This document shows positions 8,756 to 16,596 of a stretch of 64,000 bases of DNA, in pieces. The stretch is from contig NZ_CP107853.1 of the NCBI RefSeq assembly GCF_036013525.1, forward strand, positions 1,612,001 through 1,676,000, in the 5' to 3' direction. Numbering within the stretch: the stretch's first letter is position 1; each line of letters begins with the position of its first letter. Below the pieces are notes generated by a model. The model had not been told where the DNA came from. It searched no databases and worked only from the letters and a program-made list of their open reading frames with translations. Origin of the DNA: Nonomuraea sp. NBC_00507 (lineage in GTDB: Bacteria > Actinomycetota > Actinomycetes > Streptosporangiales > Streptosporangiaceae). Position numbers and translations under genes: made by a program.

Positions 8756-9559
8756 ATGACGCAATTCGACTTTGGAAAGGCCGCACCCACGCGCGTACCC
8801 GGGGCAACGCTCACGCCGGAAGACCTCGCCCGCGTGACATCGGAGGACTGGGCGCAGATCCAAAAGCTCGCGCGCGGCTACTGTCGTACGGTCGACGCCA
8901 CACGATCACGGAAGCGCATGGACGGGAGCGCGACGATCGTCAAGGGCGGATACGCACCTTACGGCACCGACGACATCTCCGACGATGTAACCCAGGACGC
9001 GATTCTCCTCTTCGCGCAACGTCTCCGGAACGTTCTGAGCACATGCGAGACCGCTTCCGACGGCGACGGGTGGATCTACATACGACGCGACGGGGCAGAA
9101 ATGACAATCACGCGCCTGACGCTCCAGAGATGGGCCGTCCGTGACGCGGCAGCGCGCAACGGCTACCGCATCGACGTCCCTCCGGAGGAGATGGACGCGA
9201 CTCCAGGCGCCCAGCTCATTCGTGGGCTTCCGCACATGGAGCACGTGGCGCGCGTGGCGGTCGCGTTCTCCGTGGCTCAGCACAGCGCGGAGATCTTCCG
9301 GCAAGCGTTCGGTGAGGGGGAGGAGTTCCCGACCCTTCGCCGGATTCTCCGCAAAGCAGAGGCAGCGGAGGATCTCGGGCGCGCCGGCATCCTGGCCACC
9401 GTAGCTCAGGAACAGCACGGCGGCGCGTACGGCTCCCGCCGCGCGGTAATCCGGGTGCGGGACGCCGCACGCGCGGAGCTTCGGGAGCTCTCAGAGCGCC
9501 TTGACGACGCCCGGAACGCCATGGTCTGCACGGGTACCGAGACTTCCATGAGCGACTGA
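8756..9559 (+). CDS. Putative sigma-like regulatory protein of the conjugative element
   Basis: A 267-residue soluble protein, ATG start after GGAGTAGGTC. I do not recognise a named family. The segment DDISDDVTQDAILLFAQRLR (about 75-94) resembles the DDxxQ helix of sigma-70 region 2, and the C-terminal third (residues about 195-260) is a long amphipathic helical stretch ending in an Arg/Glu-rich coil (RDAARAELRELSERLDDARN). A clear terminator follows directly. The upstream region is AT-rich and promoter-like. A DNA- or RNA-polymerase-binding role is plausible inference only; it could also be an element-specific hypothetical. Confidence 0.6.
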   Translation: MTQFDFGKAAPTRVPGATLTPEDLARVTSEDWAQIQKLARGYCRTVDATRSRKRMDGSATIVKGGYAPYGTDDISDDVTQDAILLFAQRLRNVLSTCETASDGDGWIYIRRDGAEMTITRLTLQRWAVRDAAARNGYRIDVPPEEMDATPGAQLIRGLPHMEHVARVAVAFSVAQHSAEIFRQAFGEGEEFPTLRRILRKAEAAEDLGRAGILATVAQEQHGGAYGSRRAVIRVRDAARAELRELSERLDDARNAMVCTGTETSMSD

Positions 9560-9572
9560 CACGGAGCCTATG

Positions 9573-9602
9573 AGAGCCCCGGCCGAATTCGGTCGGGGCT
9601 CT
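9573..9602 (+). terminator. Rho-independent terminator
   Basis: Nine-base arms AGAGCCCCG (9573-9581) and CGGGGCTCT (9594-9602), extended by GCC/GGT pairs, followed by TTACATTT. It closes the gene ending at 9559. Confidence 0.75.
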
Positions 9603-9630
9603 TACATTTCCGAAGAAAACTGTAAATCTG

Positions 9631-9676
9631 TGGACGGTTGGGCGGGCTGGCCGTCCGTATTTAAGTGAGAGCGAAA
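9631..9676 (+). promoter_or_regulatory. Promoter-like 46-bp repeat, copy 1
   Basis: Starts TGGACGGTTGGGCGGGC and ends GTATTTAAGTGAGAGCGAAA. Copy 2 at 10234-10279 matches it at 42 of 46 positions. A TATTTAAGT box in otherwise GC-rich DNA and the position about 90 bases before a short gene suggest a promoter or shared operator. Not experimentally known. Confidence 0.5.
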
Positions 9677-9764
9677 AACACGCGGTAAGCCTGCCGTGCG
9701 GCAAAGCGTGGCGCCTTGCTTTCCCGTGCGGCAATCCCGAACGACCCGAAGAGAGGTAGTTCGC

Positions 9765-9995
9765 ATGTCCGTGCCCACACTGTCGTGCATTCCTCGGTTC
9801 TGCCTCGCGCCGGTCGCGCGCGGTGTACAACGCTACGCAGCTGCTCGTAAGGCGACGCATATGGCGGTAACAGCCGTCATCGCTCTCGCCGAGATCGTGG
9901 CTATCTGCCTGATCCATGAACTCGCAGTCCACGTCACTCTCACCACGTCCGCCGTGGCCTGGGAAATGCTCGTAATCACTTACAGCGAATCGTAG
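9765..9995 (+). CDS. Small single-pass membrane protein (76 aa)
   Basis: ATG 9765 is preceded by GAGAGG at good spacing; the frame could extend upstream to 9696 but without a ribosome binding site. The protein has a basic N-terminus, then one membrane helix at about 32-53 (MAVTAVIALAEIVAICLIHE), then a short polar tail. It lies between a promoter-like repeat and a 16-bp perfect hairpin, so it looks like an independent short transcript. I do not recognise a family; small membrane proteins like this are frequent in conjugative elements. Confidence 0.55.
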   Translation: MSVPTLSCIPRFCLAPVARGVQRYAAARKATHMAVTAVIALAEIVAICLIHELAVHVTLTTSAVAWEMLVITYSES

Positions 9996-10008
9996 TTCTG
10001 GCTGCGAC

Positions 10009-10046
10009 ATCTGGACTTGGTTCCGAAACGGGAACCAAGTCCAGAT
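10009..10046 (+). terminator. Perfect 16-bp hairpin
   Basis: Arms ATCTGGACTTGGTTCC (10009-10024) and GGAACCAAGTCCAGAT (10031-10046) with a six-base loop. Placed 14 bases after the small membrane gene. There is no T-run, so it may stop transcription or protect the 3' end of the RNA; it could also act between this gene and the 29-residue frame that follows. Confidence 0.65.
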
Positions 10047-10090
10047 CCCTCACAACCCACACTTACACACCAAACGCGTGGAGGTCTGCC

Positions 10091-10180
10091 ATGCAGTTCT
10101 TGAGCTTCATGTGGCCCGGACTTTGGGTGGCATTCGTCATGTACGTGATCATCTCAAGCCTTAAGGACTCTGACGCTTGA
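10091..10180 (+). CDS. 29-residue membrane microprotein
   Basis: A very short frame with a strong ribosome binding site (GGAGGTCTGCC before ATG 10091). The product is almost entirely one membrane helix (LWVAFVMYVIISSL) with a polar tail KDSDA. It follows the 16-bp hairpin and precedes the second promoter-like repeat. The good SD sequence and amphiphilic composition argue for a real microprotein; no family is known to me. Confidence 0.5.
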   Translation: MQFLSFMWPGLWVAFVMYVIISSLKDSDA

Positions 10181-10233
10181 TCGGCAAGCATTGAATCAGG
10201 ACCTTGAAGCAGCTCGACGGTTTTTCGCTGCAC

Positions 10234-10279
10234 TGGACGGTTGGGCGGGCCGGTCGCCCGTATTTAAGTAAGAGCGAAA
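10234..10279 (+). promoter_or_regulatory. Promoter-like 46-bp repeat, copy 2
   Basis: Matches copy 1 (9631-9676) at 42 of 46 positions, including the GTATTTAAGT box. No convincing gene follows for 300 bases; a hairpin terminator lies at 10542-10564. It may drive a non-coding RNA or the long leader of the DUF4192 gene. Confidence 0.5.
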
Positions 10280-10541
10280 GCGGTCGCCGCCCACGCGCTG
10301 CCGTCTGGTCACTGGTGTTCGGGCCGTTCCCCGAATGGGCCGAACGGTCAACGCTTCCCAGCCCATTTACAACGGCATTCGCGTTCGCGCACCGGTGAAC
10401 GCGTCTGTGCGTTCACCCCGTGCGTGAGAGACGACTGCGAGATCCGTCCCTACCACTCTTGCAACTTGGGTGAGTGGCGTGAGATGCGGATCTTCCTCGG
10501 GACCCACGGCGGCGTTCGCTCAGAGCCCTGTTGATTTTCTC
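10280..10541 (+). ncRNA. Possible non-coding transcript between repeat and terminator
   Basis: A 260-base stretch that starts after a promoter-like repeat and ends at a strong terminator. The only frame (10204-10398) overlaps the repeat itself and has no ribosome binding site. If transcribed, it would be a small RNA or attenuated leader. This is inference from layout alone. Confidence 0.25.
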
Positions 10542-10564
10542 GCCCCGGCCCTAGGGGCCGGGGC
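10542..10564 (+). terminator. Strong GC hairpin before the DUF4192 gene
   Basis: Ten-base arms GCCCCGGCCC (10542-10551) and GGGCCGGGGC (10555-10564) with a three-base loop, then TTCATCGTGT. It lies only 23 bases before the start codon at 10588, so it may attenuate that gene rather than simply end an upstream one. Confidence 0.65.
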
Positions 10565-10587
10565 TTCATCGTGTCTGGAGGACACCC

Positions 10588-11202
10588 ATGCATGCTTCCC
10601 CTGACGCCTACGCTGGCGTGTTCCTGCGCGGCCGGTGCCACGACGCCGGTTCCGGGAGAGACGCGGTCAAAGCCGCGACCAGAGCCGCGCGCGACCGTAT
10701 GGCAAAGTCGAGCAACACCACGGACTGGTTTGCGGAAGGACTCCATCGGATCAGAGAGTGCTTCGATCACGTCCAGGCCGGACGCGTCATCCCTGTGGAT
10801 GAGCTCGCTTGGCTGGGAGTGCTGTTGACGAGCGTACTGATCCGCGACATCGCCTTCACCTTCTGCCGCGCGTATGGCGACGACGTCGCCCGGCGGCTCT
10901 GGACCGAGGTGGCTTGCAGGGTGGAGCCAGAGTTCGTCCCCGCCCCCGCCGCCAACCTCGCGTTCCTGGCAGCGCGATCAGATGACCTTGCGCTGGCCCG
11001 TGCCGCAGCGGAGCGGGCACTCACGATTGACCCGGAGTACTCGTTCGCCAACCTGATCATGCACGGGCTGAACATGGGCGTGCCGCCCGCACGGCTGCGC
11101 GACATAGATCTTGACGACCTAGCCGCCCAGATCACCGAACGGGCGATGGAGCATCCGGCAGAAACGCGCCCGGTGCTTCCTCCTGCTCCCGACCCAAGCT
11201 GA
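10588..11202 (+). CDS. Short DUF4192-type protein
   Basis: A 204-residue protein, ATG after TGGAGGACACCC. Residues about 55-165 match the C-terminal part of DUF4192: VDELAWLGVLLTSVLIRDIA, ARRLWTEVACRVEPEFVPAP, AANLAFLAARSDDLALARAA and ALTIDPEYSFANLI. Full DUF4192 proteins have a longer N-terminal domain that is missing; the first 40 residues are unrelated and basic. DUF4192 has no known biochemical role but is common in actinobacteria and their mobile elements. A terminator hairpin follows, so it is probably monocistronic. Family match is good; function unknown. Confidence 0.7.
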   Translation: MHASPDAYAGVFLRGRCHDAGSGRDAVKAATRAARDRMAKSSNTTDWFAEGLHRIRECFDHVQAGRVIPVDELAWLGVLLTSVLIRDIAFTFCRAYGDDVARRLWTEVACRVEPEFVPAPAANLAFLAARSDDLALARAAAERALTIDPEYSFANLIMHGLNMGVPPARLRDIDLDDLAAQITERAMEHPAETRPVLPPAPDPS

Positions 11203-11216
11203 CCGTCCCCCACACC

Positions 11217-11243
11217 GCGGCGCCGGACACTACCCGGCGCCGC
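11217..11243 (+). terminator. Hairpin after the DUF4192 gene
   Basis: Perfect ten-base arms GCGGCGCCGG (11217-11226) and CCGGCGCCGC (11234-11243), loop of seven. Position 15 bases after the stop fits a terminator. Confidence 0.65.
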
Positions 11244-11291
11244 GCTCATGTCTTGCCCTCACAATCCCCGACACGATCTGAGGAGATCACG

Positions 11292-12416
11292 ATGACCATC
11301 GACGTCAATCAGCAGCTCTACAACGAGCGTCGCGCTGCAATCGAGTCCGGCCAGTGGATCCGCCGTGACGATGGCACCTATGTTGCCTACGACAAGGCCG
11401 AAGTAATGGGCCGCGACGGGCTCGACATGACTACCGGTCAGGCCGCTCTCTACACCTCGACCCCGGCCTGGCATGGGCTGGGCAACGTCATCCCCGGCGG
11501 TATCACCGACATCGACGAGGTTCTCCGTCTCGGCGGGATCGACTTCGAGGTCGAGAAGCGAGCCGTCCGCTACAGCGTCATGGCTGACACCGAGTCGATG
11601 CCGGCGCTGCGCATCGACCCTGACCACTTCGTCACCATCCGTAGCGATACGGGCGCGCCGCTCGGCGTCGTCGGTCGAAAGTACGAGGTCATCCCAAACC
11701 GCAGCGTCTTCACCTTCCTTGAGGAGCTGGTGGGCGAGCACGGCGTGGTGTGGGAGTCGGCCGGGGCGCTGCGCGGCGGGCGCAAGGTCTTCGTCACGAT
11801 GCGCATCCCCGACAACGTGATCGTGGACCAAGGCGGCCTGAATGACGAGATCGCGCTGTTCATCGCCGCGATCAACTCGCATGATGGCACGAGCAAGGCG
11901 GAAACCGTCGTCACGCCCTGGCGGATCGTATGCGCGAATACTGAGCGGTTCGCCCTTCGCGACTCGGCATCCCGCTGGGGCATCCGGCACACCGCCGGCG
12001 CACTCGACCGCATCATGGAGGCGCGTCGCACCCTGGGGCTGACCGTGAAGTACGCCGAGTCGTTCGCGGCCGAGGAAACCGCGCTCGCCCGTACGAGCCT
12101 GGCCCTGGACGAGTTCCACAAGGTGATCGCCGACCTGTGGCCGGTCGAGCAGGAGGCCACCGTCCGCACCGTCAACAAGGCGGAACGCCGCCGCGACACG
12201 CTCACCGCGATGTTTGAGGGTGAGTCACAGCGCGTCGGCCGCACCGCCTACGCCGCCGAGAGGACGATCACGGACTACCTCGACCACGTCGCGCCGCGCC
12301 GCCCTGGCAAGACCATGACCGAGGAGATCGCCCGCGCGACTGCCCTCCTGGAGGGCACCGACGACGGGATGAAGACGAGGGCGCACAAGCGGCTCATGCT
12401 GCTGGTTCGCCGTTGA
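11292..12416 (+). CDS. DUF932 phage/plasmid-like protein
   Basis: A 374-residue protein of the DUF932 / TIGR03299 phage-plasmid family, found widely on mobile elements with unknown molecular role. Typical blocks: TPAWHGLGNVIPGG near residue 60, GRKYEVIPNRSVFTFLEELV, GRKVFVTMRIPDN, AAINSHDGTSKAETVVTPWR and IVCANTERFALR. The length and motif order match the family. I chose ATG 11292 (AGGAGATCACG upstream) instead of 11253 because homology begins there. It follows a terminator and is followed by a long-loop inverted repeat, so it is likely its own unit. DUF932 genes often accompany replication or recombination functions of elements, which is only suggestive here. Confidence 0.85.
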   Translation: MTIDVNQQLYNERRAAIESGQWIRRDDGTYVAYDKAEVMGRDGLDMTTGQAALYTSTPAWHGLGNVIPGGITDIDEVLRLGGIDFEVEKRAVRYSVMADTESMPALRIDPDHFVTIRSDTGAPLGVVGRKYEVIPNRSVFTFLEELVGEHGVVWESAGALRGGRKVFVTMRIPDNVIVDQGGLNDEIALFIAAINSHDGTSKAETVVTPWRIVCANTERFALRDSASRWGIRHTAGALDRIMEARRTLGLTVKYAESFAAEETALARTSLALDEFHKVIADLWPVEQEATVRTVNKAERRRDTLTAMFEGESQRVGRTAYAAERTITDYLDHVAPRRPGKTMTEEIARATALLEGTDDGMKTRAHKRLMLLVRR

Positions 12417-12457
12417 TCATCCCACGGTTCGCTAGGCACGCGGTCAACCCCCGATCC

Positions 12458-12517
12458 CCTGAGGGCCGGATATGCGACCGGGGCTCCAGTCCCATCGACT
12501 CGCTTCCGGCCCTCAGG
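12458..12517 (+). terminator. 12-bp inverted repeat with long loop
   Basis: CCTGAGGGCCGG (12458-12469) pairs with CCGGCCCTCAGG (12506-12517); the 36-base loop can fold further. It lies between the DUF932 and monooxygenase genes and may be a terminator or leader structure. Confidence 0.5.
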
Positions 12518-12557
12518 CCAGCAATCACACGCTCGCAGATCAAGACAGGAGCCCAAT

Positions 12558-13703
12558 ATGAAAACGGAGCAGTCCATCGCCATCGTCGGCGGCTCCCTCA
12601 CCGGACCCGCCCTGGCCTTACTACTACGCCAGGCCGGGTTCGAGGACGTCCACGTCTACGAGGCCATGCCCGAGGCCACCCCACAAGCCGGGGGAGTGAT
12701 CGGCCTTGACCATCACTCACTCGGCGTGCTGGACACGATCGGCGTTCCCCAGGAGGAGATCGTGCCGTTCCCCTCCGAGCGCGTCGTGTCCATCAAGGTC
12801 GCCGACGGCCACGAGGCCGGGCGCGTCCGCACCATTTACCCGGGACGCAACACCTCTTGGACGCTCGCCCACCAGGCACTTGCTGACCGTCTCCCGACCG
12901 GAACCCTCCACGCCGGGAAGCGGGTCGTCGCCCTCGACGACAACAGCGGTCCCATCGAGCTGCAGTTTGCCGACGGCGACCACGTCACAGCCGATCTCGT
13001 CGCCTTCGCCGACGGGCGCCGCTCGACCGGGCGCAAGCTGATCGACCCGTCCCGCGCCCTCCACTATGCGGGATATGTCGCCTGGCGCGGCCAGACGCCG
13101 TGGTACCCGCCCGGGATCCGCGACTTCACCCGGGTCGAGCCCGCCGGCACCCAATTCACCATGTTCCCCATCATGCGCCCGGACGGGAGCATCGCCACCG
13201 ACTGGACGTTCTACCTCGACCTGCCAACCGAGGAATTCCGCGACCTCATCGGGGCAGCCCCCACCGCTCGTACCTTCGTGCTCCCCCACCAGATAACCCC
13301 CGAGGCCCGCCGACTGGTCCTCAATCAGGCAGAGCACCTGCTCCCACCCGAGGACGCCCACATCGTCGCGGACAGCACGACCTGGATGGCCGCCCCTATC
13401 GTGGACATCGACCCGCCCGAGAAGATGGTCCATCGCGTCGGCCGGGCGCATGCTGTACTACTGGGTGACGCGCTTGCCCCGGTGAGGCCGCATACGGCAC
13501 GCGGGGCGAACAACGGCATCGAGCAGGCGGCCGGGCTCGTTACCGCTTTGCATCAGCACCGCCGGTATGGGGCCGACCTCGCCGCCGCTCTCAGCGGGTG
13601 GGAACAGAGGTCCTTGCCCGGCGTCGAGCATTGGATCCGGCTCGGCCCGAAGCTTGGAAGGGCACTGGGCCTCGGCATGGCACAGGAGAGGCAGCGAGCG
13701 TGA
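12558..13703 (+). CDS. FAD-dependent monooxygenase
   Basis: A 381-residue flavoprotein of the aromatic-hydroxylase (PHBH-like) group. The N-terminal FAD-binding fold is IAIVGGSLTGPALALLLR with the dinucleotide loop at residues 11-16, and the second FAD motif is VLLGDALAPVRPHTARGANN near residue 300. Such enzymes use NAD(P)H and O2 to hydroxylate small aromatic or polyketide-like substrates in the cytoplasm. The substrate cannot be read from sequence. RBS AGGAG precedes ATG 12558. It is coupled to a small downstream gene by a GTGA overlap. A metabolic enzyme inside transfer-element cargo is probably an accessory trait, for instance antibiotic modification, but that is inference. Confidence 0.85.
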   Translation: MKTEQSIAIVGGSLTGPALALLLRQAGFEDVHVYEAMPEATPQAGGVIGLDHHSLGVLDTIGVPQEEIVPFPSERVVSIKVADGHEAGRVRTIYPGRNTSWTLAHQALADRLPTGTLHAGKRVVALDDNSGPIELQFADGDHVTADLVAFADGRRSTGRKLIDPSRALHYAGYVAWRGQTPWYPPGIRDFTRVEPAGTQFTMFPIMRPDGSIATDWTFYLDLPTEEFRDLIGAAPTARTFVLPHQITPEARRLVLNQAEHLLPPEDAHIVADSTTWMAAPIVDIDPPEKMVHRVGRAHAVLLGDALAPVRPHTARGANNGIEQAAGLVTALHQHRRYGADLAAALSGWEQRSLPGVEHWIRLGPKLGRALGLGMAQERQRA

Positions 13704-13954
13704 TCGGGCAGTACCGACCCGCCACCGAGATCAATCCCGGCTGGCACATCCGCATCCAAGACCAGGACGAAACCTGGACGTGGCACGAAGTCGCCATGGT
13801 CGTGGAGACGGAGACGCCGGCCGGGGAACGCCGGCTCCGTTTCCTATGCAAGGGCGGGCGGGAGGCGGTCGCGCTCAAGACCGATGACGTGATGTGCCGT
13901 ACGCCAGAGGAGGCGCGCCAAGCGATAAAAGAGGACCCCGGCCGTATCTCTTGA
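13700..13954 (+). CDS. Small hypothetical protein coupled to monooxygenase
   Basis: 84 residues, starting at GTG 13700 inside the monooxygenase stop (GTGA). The content is beta-strand rich (GWHIRIQDQDETWTWHEVAM, RLRFLCKGG) and ends in a short helix TPEEARQAIKED, resembling a small barrel-like ligand or RNA-binding fold. I do not recognise a family. Translational coupling suggests it works with or is expressed at the level of the flavoenzyme. A longer frame to 13598 exists but overlaps the enzyme too far to be likely. Confidence 0.6.
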   Translation: MIGQYRPATEINPGWHIRIQDQDETWTWHEVAMVVETETPAGERRLRFLCKGGREAVALKTDDVMCRTPEEARQAIKEDPGRIS

Positions 13955-14090
13955 CCACACGGGCGCAATCGGTGGTCTCTCCCCGCCCGCGGGGGTGGCA
14001 ACTCCCTCAGAGAGAGCAAGGGTACGACTTCCGCCGTGGGGCAACCGTACGCCTGGCAGGATCTCACAGTGGCTGATTACGGAGGGCGGC

Positions 14091-14573
14091 ATGAACGACG
14101 AAACGGCGGAGTTGCTCTTCGATGTGGTCGGCCGGCTCGAGATAAACATCCTGGCTCGTGAATGCCCGGCGATCGTGGTCCTACAAGGTGAACGTCTGCT
14201 GGCACTCAGCGACTACGACTATCTGAGAGACGATCAGACGGCAGCCGCGTTCGAGGAGCGGGCCGCGGCGAAAGCGCGGGAGATCGACGCGACACGCTGG
14301 GTACTCGCCGTTCCCCAGGTGTGGATGATCACGTCGGACGCGATCATGAGCCGAGCGGTGTCGAACCACCCGCTTCGAGAGGGCGAGCAGGAAGCGATTA
14401 CTTGGATGAGCTACGACCGGCAGGACGGCGTCGACTACGGCCGCGTGCCGTACACTCGGCGCCCGAATGGGGAACCGATCTTCGACGAGCCCGAAATCAT
14501 CACCGTGGGCGTCCAACCGGAAGAGTCGATGCCGGGCCGCACTCTGCTGGAGGAGTTCCAGCGGGATGGATAG
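14091..14573 (+). CDS. Hypothetical protein, 160 aa
   Basis: ATG 14091 follows GGAGGGCGGC at good spacing; the in-frame extension to 13995 lacks a ribosome binding site. The protein is soluble and acidic, with an N-terminal helical segment (ETAELLFDVVGRLEINILA), a central helix rich in Ala/Glu (AAAFEERAAAKAREID) and a Tyr-rich C-terminus. I recognise no family. It is the last plus-strand gene before the convergent secretion operon. Confidence 0.55.
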   Translation: MNDETAELLFDVVGRLEINILARECPAIVVLQGERLLALSDYDYLRDDQTAAAFEERAAAKAREIDATRWVLAVPQVWMITSDAIMSRAVSNHPLREGEQEAITWMSYDRQDGVDYGRVPYTRRPNGEPIFDEPEIITVGVQPEESMPGRTLLEEFQRDG

Positions 14574-14779
14574 CGGAAGGGCCAGCCCACGTGGAGCCAG
14601 CCCTTCCTGGGACCTGCTCTTTCCAAACAGCCAAGAAAGGTAGGAGCGGGTCGCCTTTAGCGTACGCCTGGACGATACGCTCCTGCAGCCAGACAATCTT
14701 GCTGCGGGCCAGGTCTACGATGGCGATGCCCTCATCGCATGGCCTATATGCCGACTATTGGTTCTGCGCACGCCATCAG
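14574..14779. other. Convergent intergenic region
   Basis: Lies between the end of the plus-strand cargo genes and the end of the minus-strand secretion operon. An imperfect hairpin (AAGGGC...GCCCTT, 14577-14605) could serve as a terminator. A minus-strand frame about 14595-14730 (AIVDLARSKIVWLQERIVQA) reads like protein but has no start codon after its upstream stop, so I treat it as a possible remnant. Confidence 0.35.
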
Positions 14780-15691
14780 TCATCCAGGCCGGGCGGCTCC
14801 GACATAGCCTGGGCGATCGATGGGATCGATCCTGACCGTGGCGCCGGTGTAGGGCGCGTTGACCATCTCCTTGTCGTTGATCGCGAGGCCGACGTGGTCG
14901 GGGCCGGGCCGGGACGAGTCGGTCTCATAGAAGATCAGGTCGCCGGGCTTGATCTGAGCACGGGAGATGGTGGCTCCGGCTCTGACCTGCTCATAAGTGG
15001 TGCTGCCGATGCGGACCCCGGCCCTGGCCCAGGCGTATTCTGTGAGCCCGGAACAGTCGAAGCCCTTCGTGTTCGCGCCCCGCCCTATTCCGTACGACGG
15101 TCCGGAAGGTCCGCCTCCTCCCCAGCTATACGGCGTCCCCCGCATCTCTAGTGCCGCGGCAAGGGCAATCGCTCCTCGCCCCATCACGCTGATCGCTGAG
15201 TCGGTGACGTTCTCGGCGTTCTTGCTGAGCTCCACACAGAGCGTGTTCGCGATCCTCGTGACAATCTGCTCAGCGGCCTTTGTCGGATCGCCGTTGATCT
15301 TGGCGCTGGTTAGTTGGCCGGCCTTGAGTCCCGTCGCTACGTCCGCGACGACCGCGCTCTTGTTGATACCTAAGGAGATCGCGGTCTGCAAGCTGGATTT
15401 GATGATCTCGTTATCGCGGGGTGACAGGCTGATCGATTCAGCGGGTTCTGGTCGCTCGCTGGTCTGCGCCCGTCGCGCTCTCGCGGCCGTCGACACTCTC
15501 TGGGAGGAGTTGTGCCGTTGATCAGCAGACTGATCGGCGTAGGCGCAGGCAGAGGCCGTGAGGGTGGGCTTGTCCGCCTGGGCAGCGGCGTACTGGCCTC
15601 CGCCGGCCATTCCGGCGAGCAGGACGATACCGGTGATGAGACCCCCGCCTGCGGCGATGGTCTTGAAGACGATGCCGTCCCCCGGAGTCAT
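14780..15691 (-). CDS. NlpC/P60 peptidoglycan hydrolase of the transfer system
   Basis: A 303-residue protein. An N-terminal hydrophobic segment (residues about 10-33, IAAGGGLITGIVLLAGMAGG) anchors or exports it. A central unassigned helical region follows, then a C-terminal NlpC/P60 (C40) peptidase domain from about residue 170. The catalytic Cys is in FDCSGLTEYAW and the His in GPDHVGLAI. These enzymes cut cell-wall stem peptides and in Gram-positive conjugation open the wall for the channel (VirB1/TcpG role). It is the last gene of the secretion operon, overlapping the Replic_Relax gene by ATGA. The last motif APYTGATVRIDPI is typical for the fold. High confidence in the activity class. 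Confidence 0.85.
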   Translation of the reverse strand: MTPGDGIVFKTIAAGGGLITGIVLLAGMAGGGQYAAAQADKPTLTASACAYADQSADQRHNSSQRVSTAARARRAQTSERPEPAESISLSPRDNEIIKSSLQTAISLGINKSAVVADVATGLKAGQLTSAKINGDPTKAAEQIVTRIANTLCVELSKNAENVTDSAISVMGRGAIALAAALEMRGTPYSWGGGGPSGPSYGIGRGANTKGFDCSGLTEYAWARAGVRIGSTTYEQVRAGATISRAQIKPGDLIFYETDSSRPGPDHVGLAINDKEMVNAPYTGATVRIDPIDRPGYVGAARPG

Positions 15692-16596
15692 TCCTCGTCA
15701 TCCTCCGGCGGCTCAGGTGGCTGCTGGGGTCCGAGTCCCGGCCAGTGCTGAGCGAGGTAGGCGAGCCGGTGGCGAGGCCCGTCGGTGTCGGTGGGCAACC
15801 ACAGAGCGCCAGCGGGGCCGTCGTTGACGAGATGATCGAGGGCGGCGGCATGGCCTGTAGCAACGGGCACGAACATATGCGCCGGGTGCTGCTTGAGCTT
15901 CTTGCGGAGATTGGTCTCGCGGCGATCGCCCTGCACCCAGAAGAGGACAGGGGTGACGATGCGGGTGGCCTCGGTGAGTTCGGCGTAGCCCTCAAGCTTG
16001 TGGGCGACACGATCCAGGGGTTCGGTACCGGTGTCGTACTCCAGGAAGAACTCGATGCGGTGACCGTCCTCGCTCCAGCGAGCGTAGGCGTCCGGGCGCG
16101 CAGTCGGAGCCCATTCCTTCGTGCAGCGGTGTTCGGGCCACCAGATGATCACTTCGGCTCCGGGGTGGCGGCGAGCATAGCCGTACAGGCTGGCGGCAAT
16201 GTCGTTGGTGCCTACGGTGTGCGCCAGTTGCGAGCTGAAGGCGATGCCGGTGACGCGGTCGCGGCGGTAGCCGAAGTTGGCCATGTCGACGCCGTCCTCG
16301 GAGGCGAGCACAGCGGCGGCGGTCTCGCCGATGACGTAGTGGTACGGAGCTGTTCCCATGGCGGGCGGGAGGTTGGGCCGGAAGCGCTCCAGGATGCCCA
16401 TGCGGGTCAGCGTGAGCAGTCGTCGGCGCGCTGCGTCGTCGGTGTCGAAGAACATCTCGCTGACCTGTGGGGAGGTCAGGACGCGGAATTCGTGGATCAG
16501 GCGGATGAGTTGGCGGTCGCGATCGGTGAGGCGGACGGCCAGCTCGATAAGCATTTTCGGGGTGTAGCGCGTTGCGGACACGATGATCTCCTTCAC
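15688..16596 (-). CDS. Replication-relaxation (Replic_Relax) family protein
   Basis: A 302-residue protein matching the Replic_Relax family (PF13814) of actinobacterial plasmids and conjugative elements. The N-terminal winged helix is TDRDRQLIRLIHEFRVLTSP followed by DDAARRRLLTLTRMGILERF; the core includes AFSSQLAHTVGTNDIAASLY, RPDAYARW and FFLEYDTGTEPLDRVAHKL. The D...E-D core pattern resembles restriction-endonuclease-like folds, so it may process or bind transfer DNA. GTG start with GTGA overlap to the coupling-ATPase gene. No canonical relaxase is visible in the window, so this protein is the best local candidate for DNA processing; that role is inference. An acidic Pro-rich tail ends it. 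Confidence 0.85.
   Translation of the reverse strand: MKEIIVSATRYTPKMLIELAVRLTDRDRQLIRLIHEFRVLTSPQVSEMFFDTDDAARRRLLTLTRMGILERFRPNLPPAMGTAPYHYVIGETAAAVLASEDGVDMANFGYRRDRVTGIAFSSQLAHTVGTNDIAASLYGYARRHPGAEVIIWWPEHRCTKEWAPTARPDAYARWSEDGHRIEFFLEYDTGTEPLDRVAHKLEGYAELTEATRIVTPVLFWVQGDRRETNLRKKLKQHPAHMFVPVATGHAAALDHLVNDGPAGALWLPTDTDGPRHRLAYLAQHWPGLGPQQPPEPPEDDEE

Noticed and set aside
10204..10398. 64-codon plus-strand frame
   Set aside because: It runs through the 46-bp promoter-like repeat, has no ribosome binding site and no protein-like pattern.
14595..14730. Minus-strand reading with protein-like segment AIVDLARSKIVWLQERIVQA
   Set aside because: No start codon after its upstream stop and no family match; noted only as a possible remnant.
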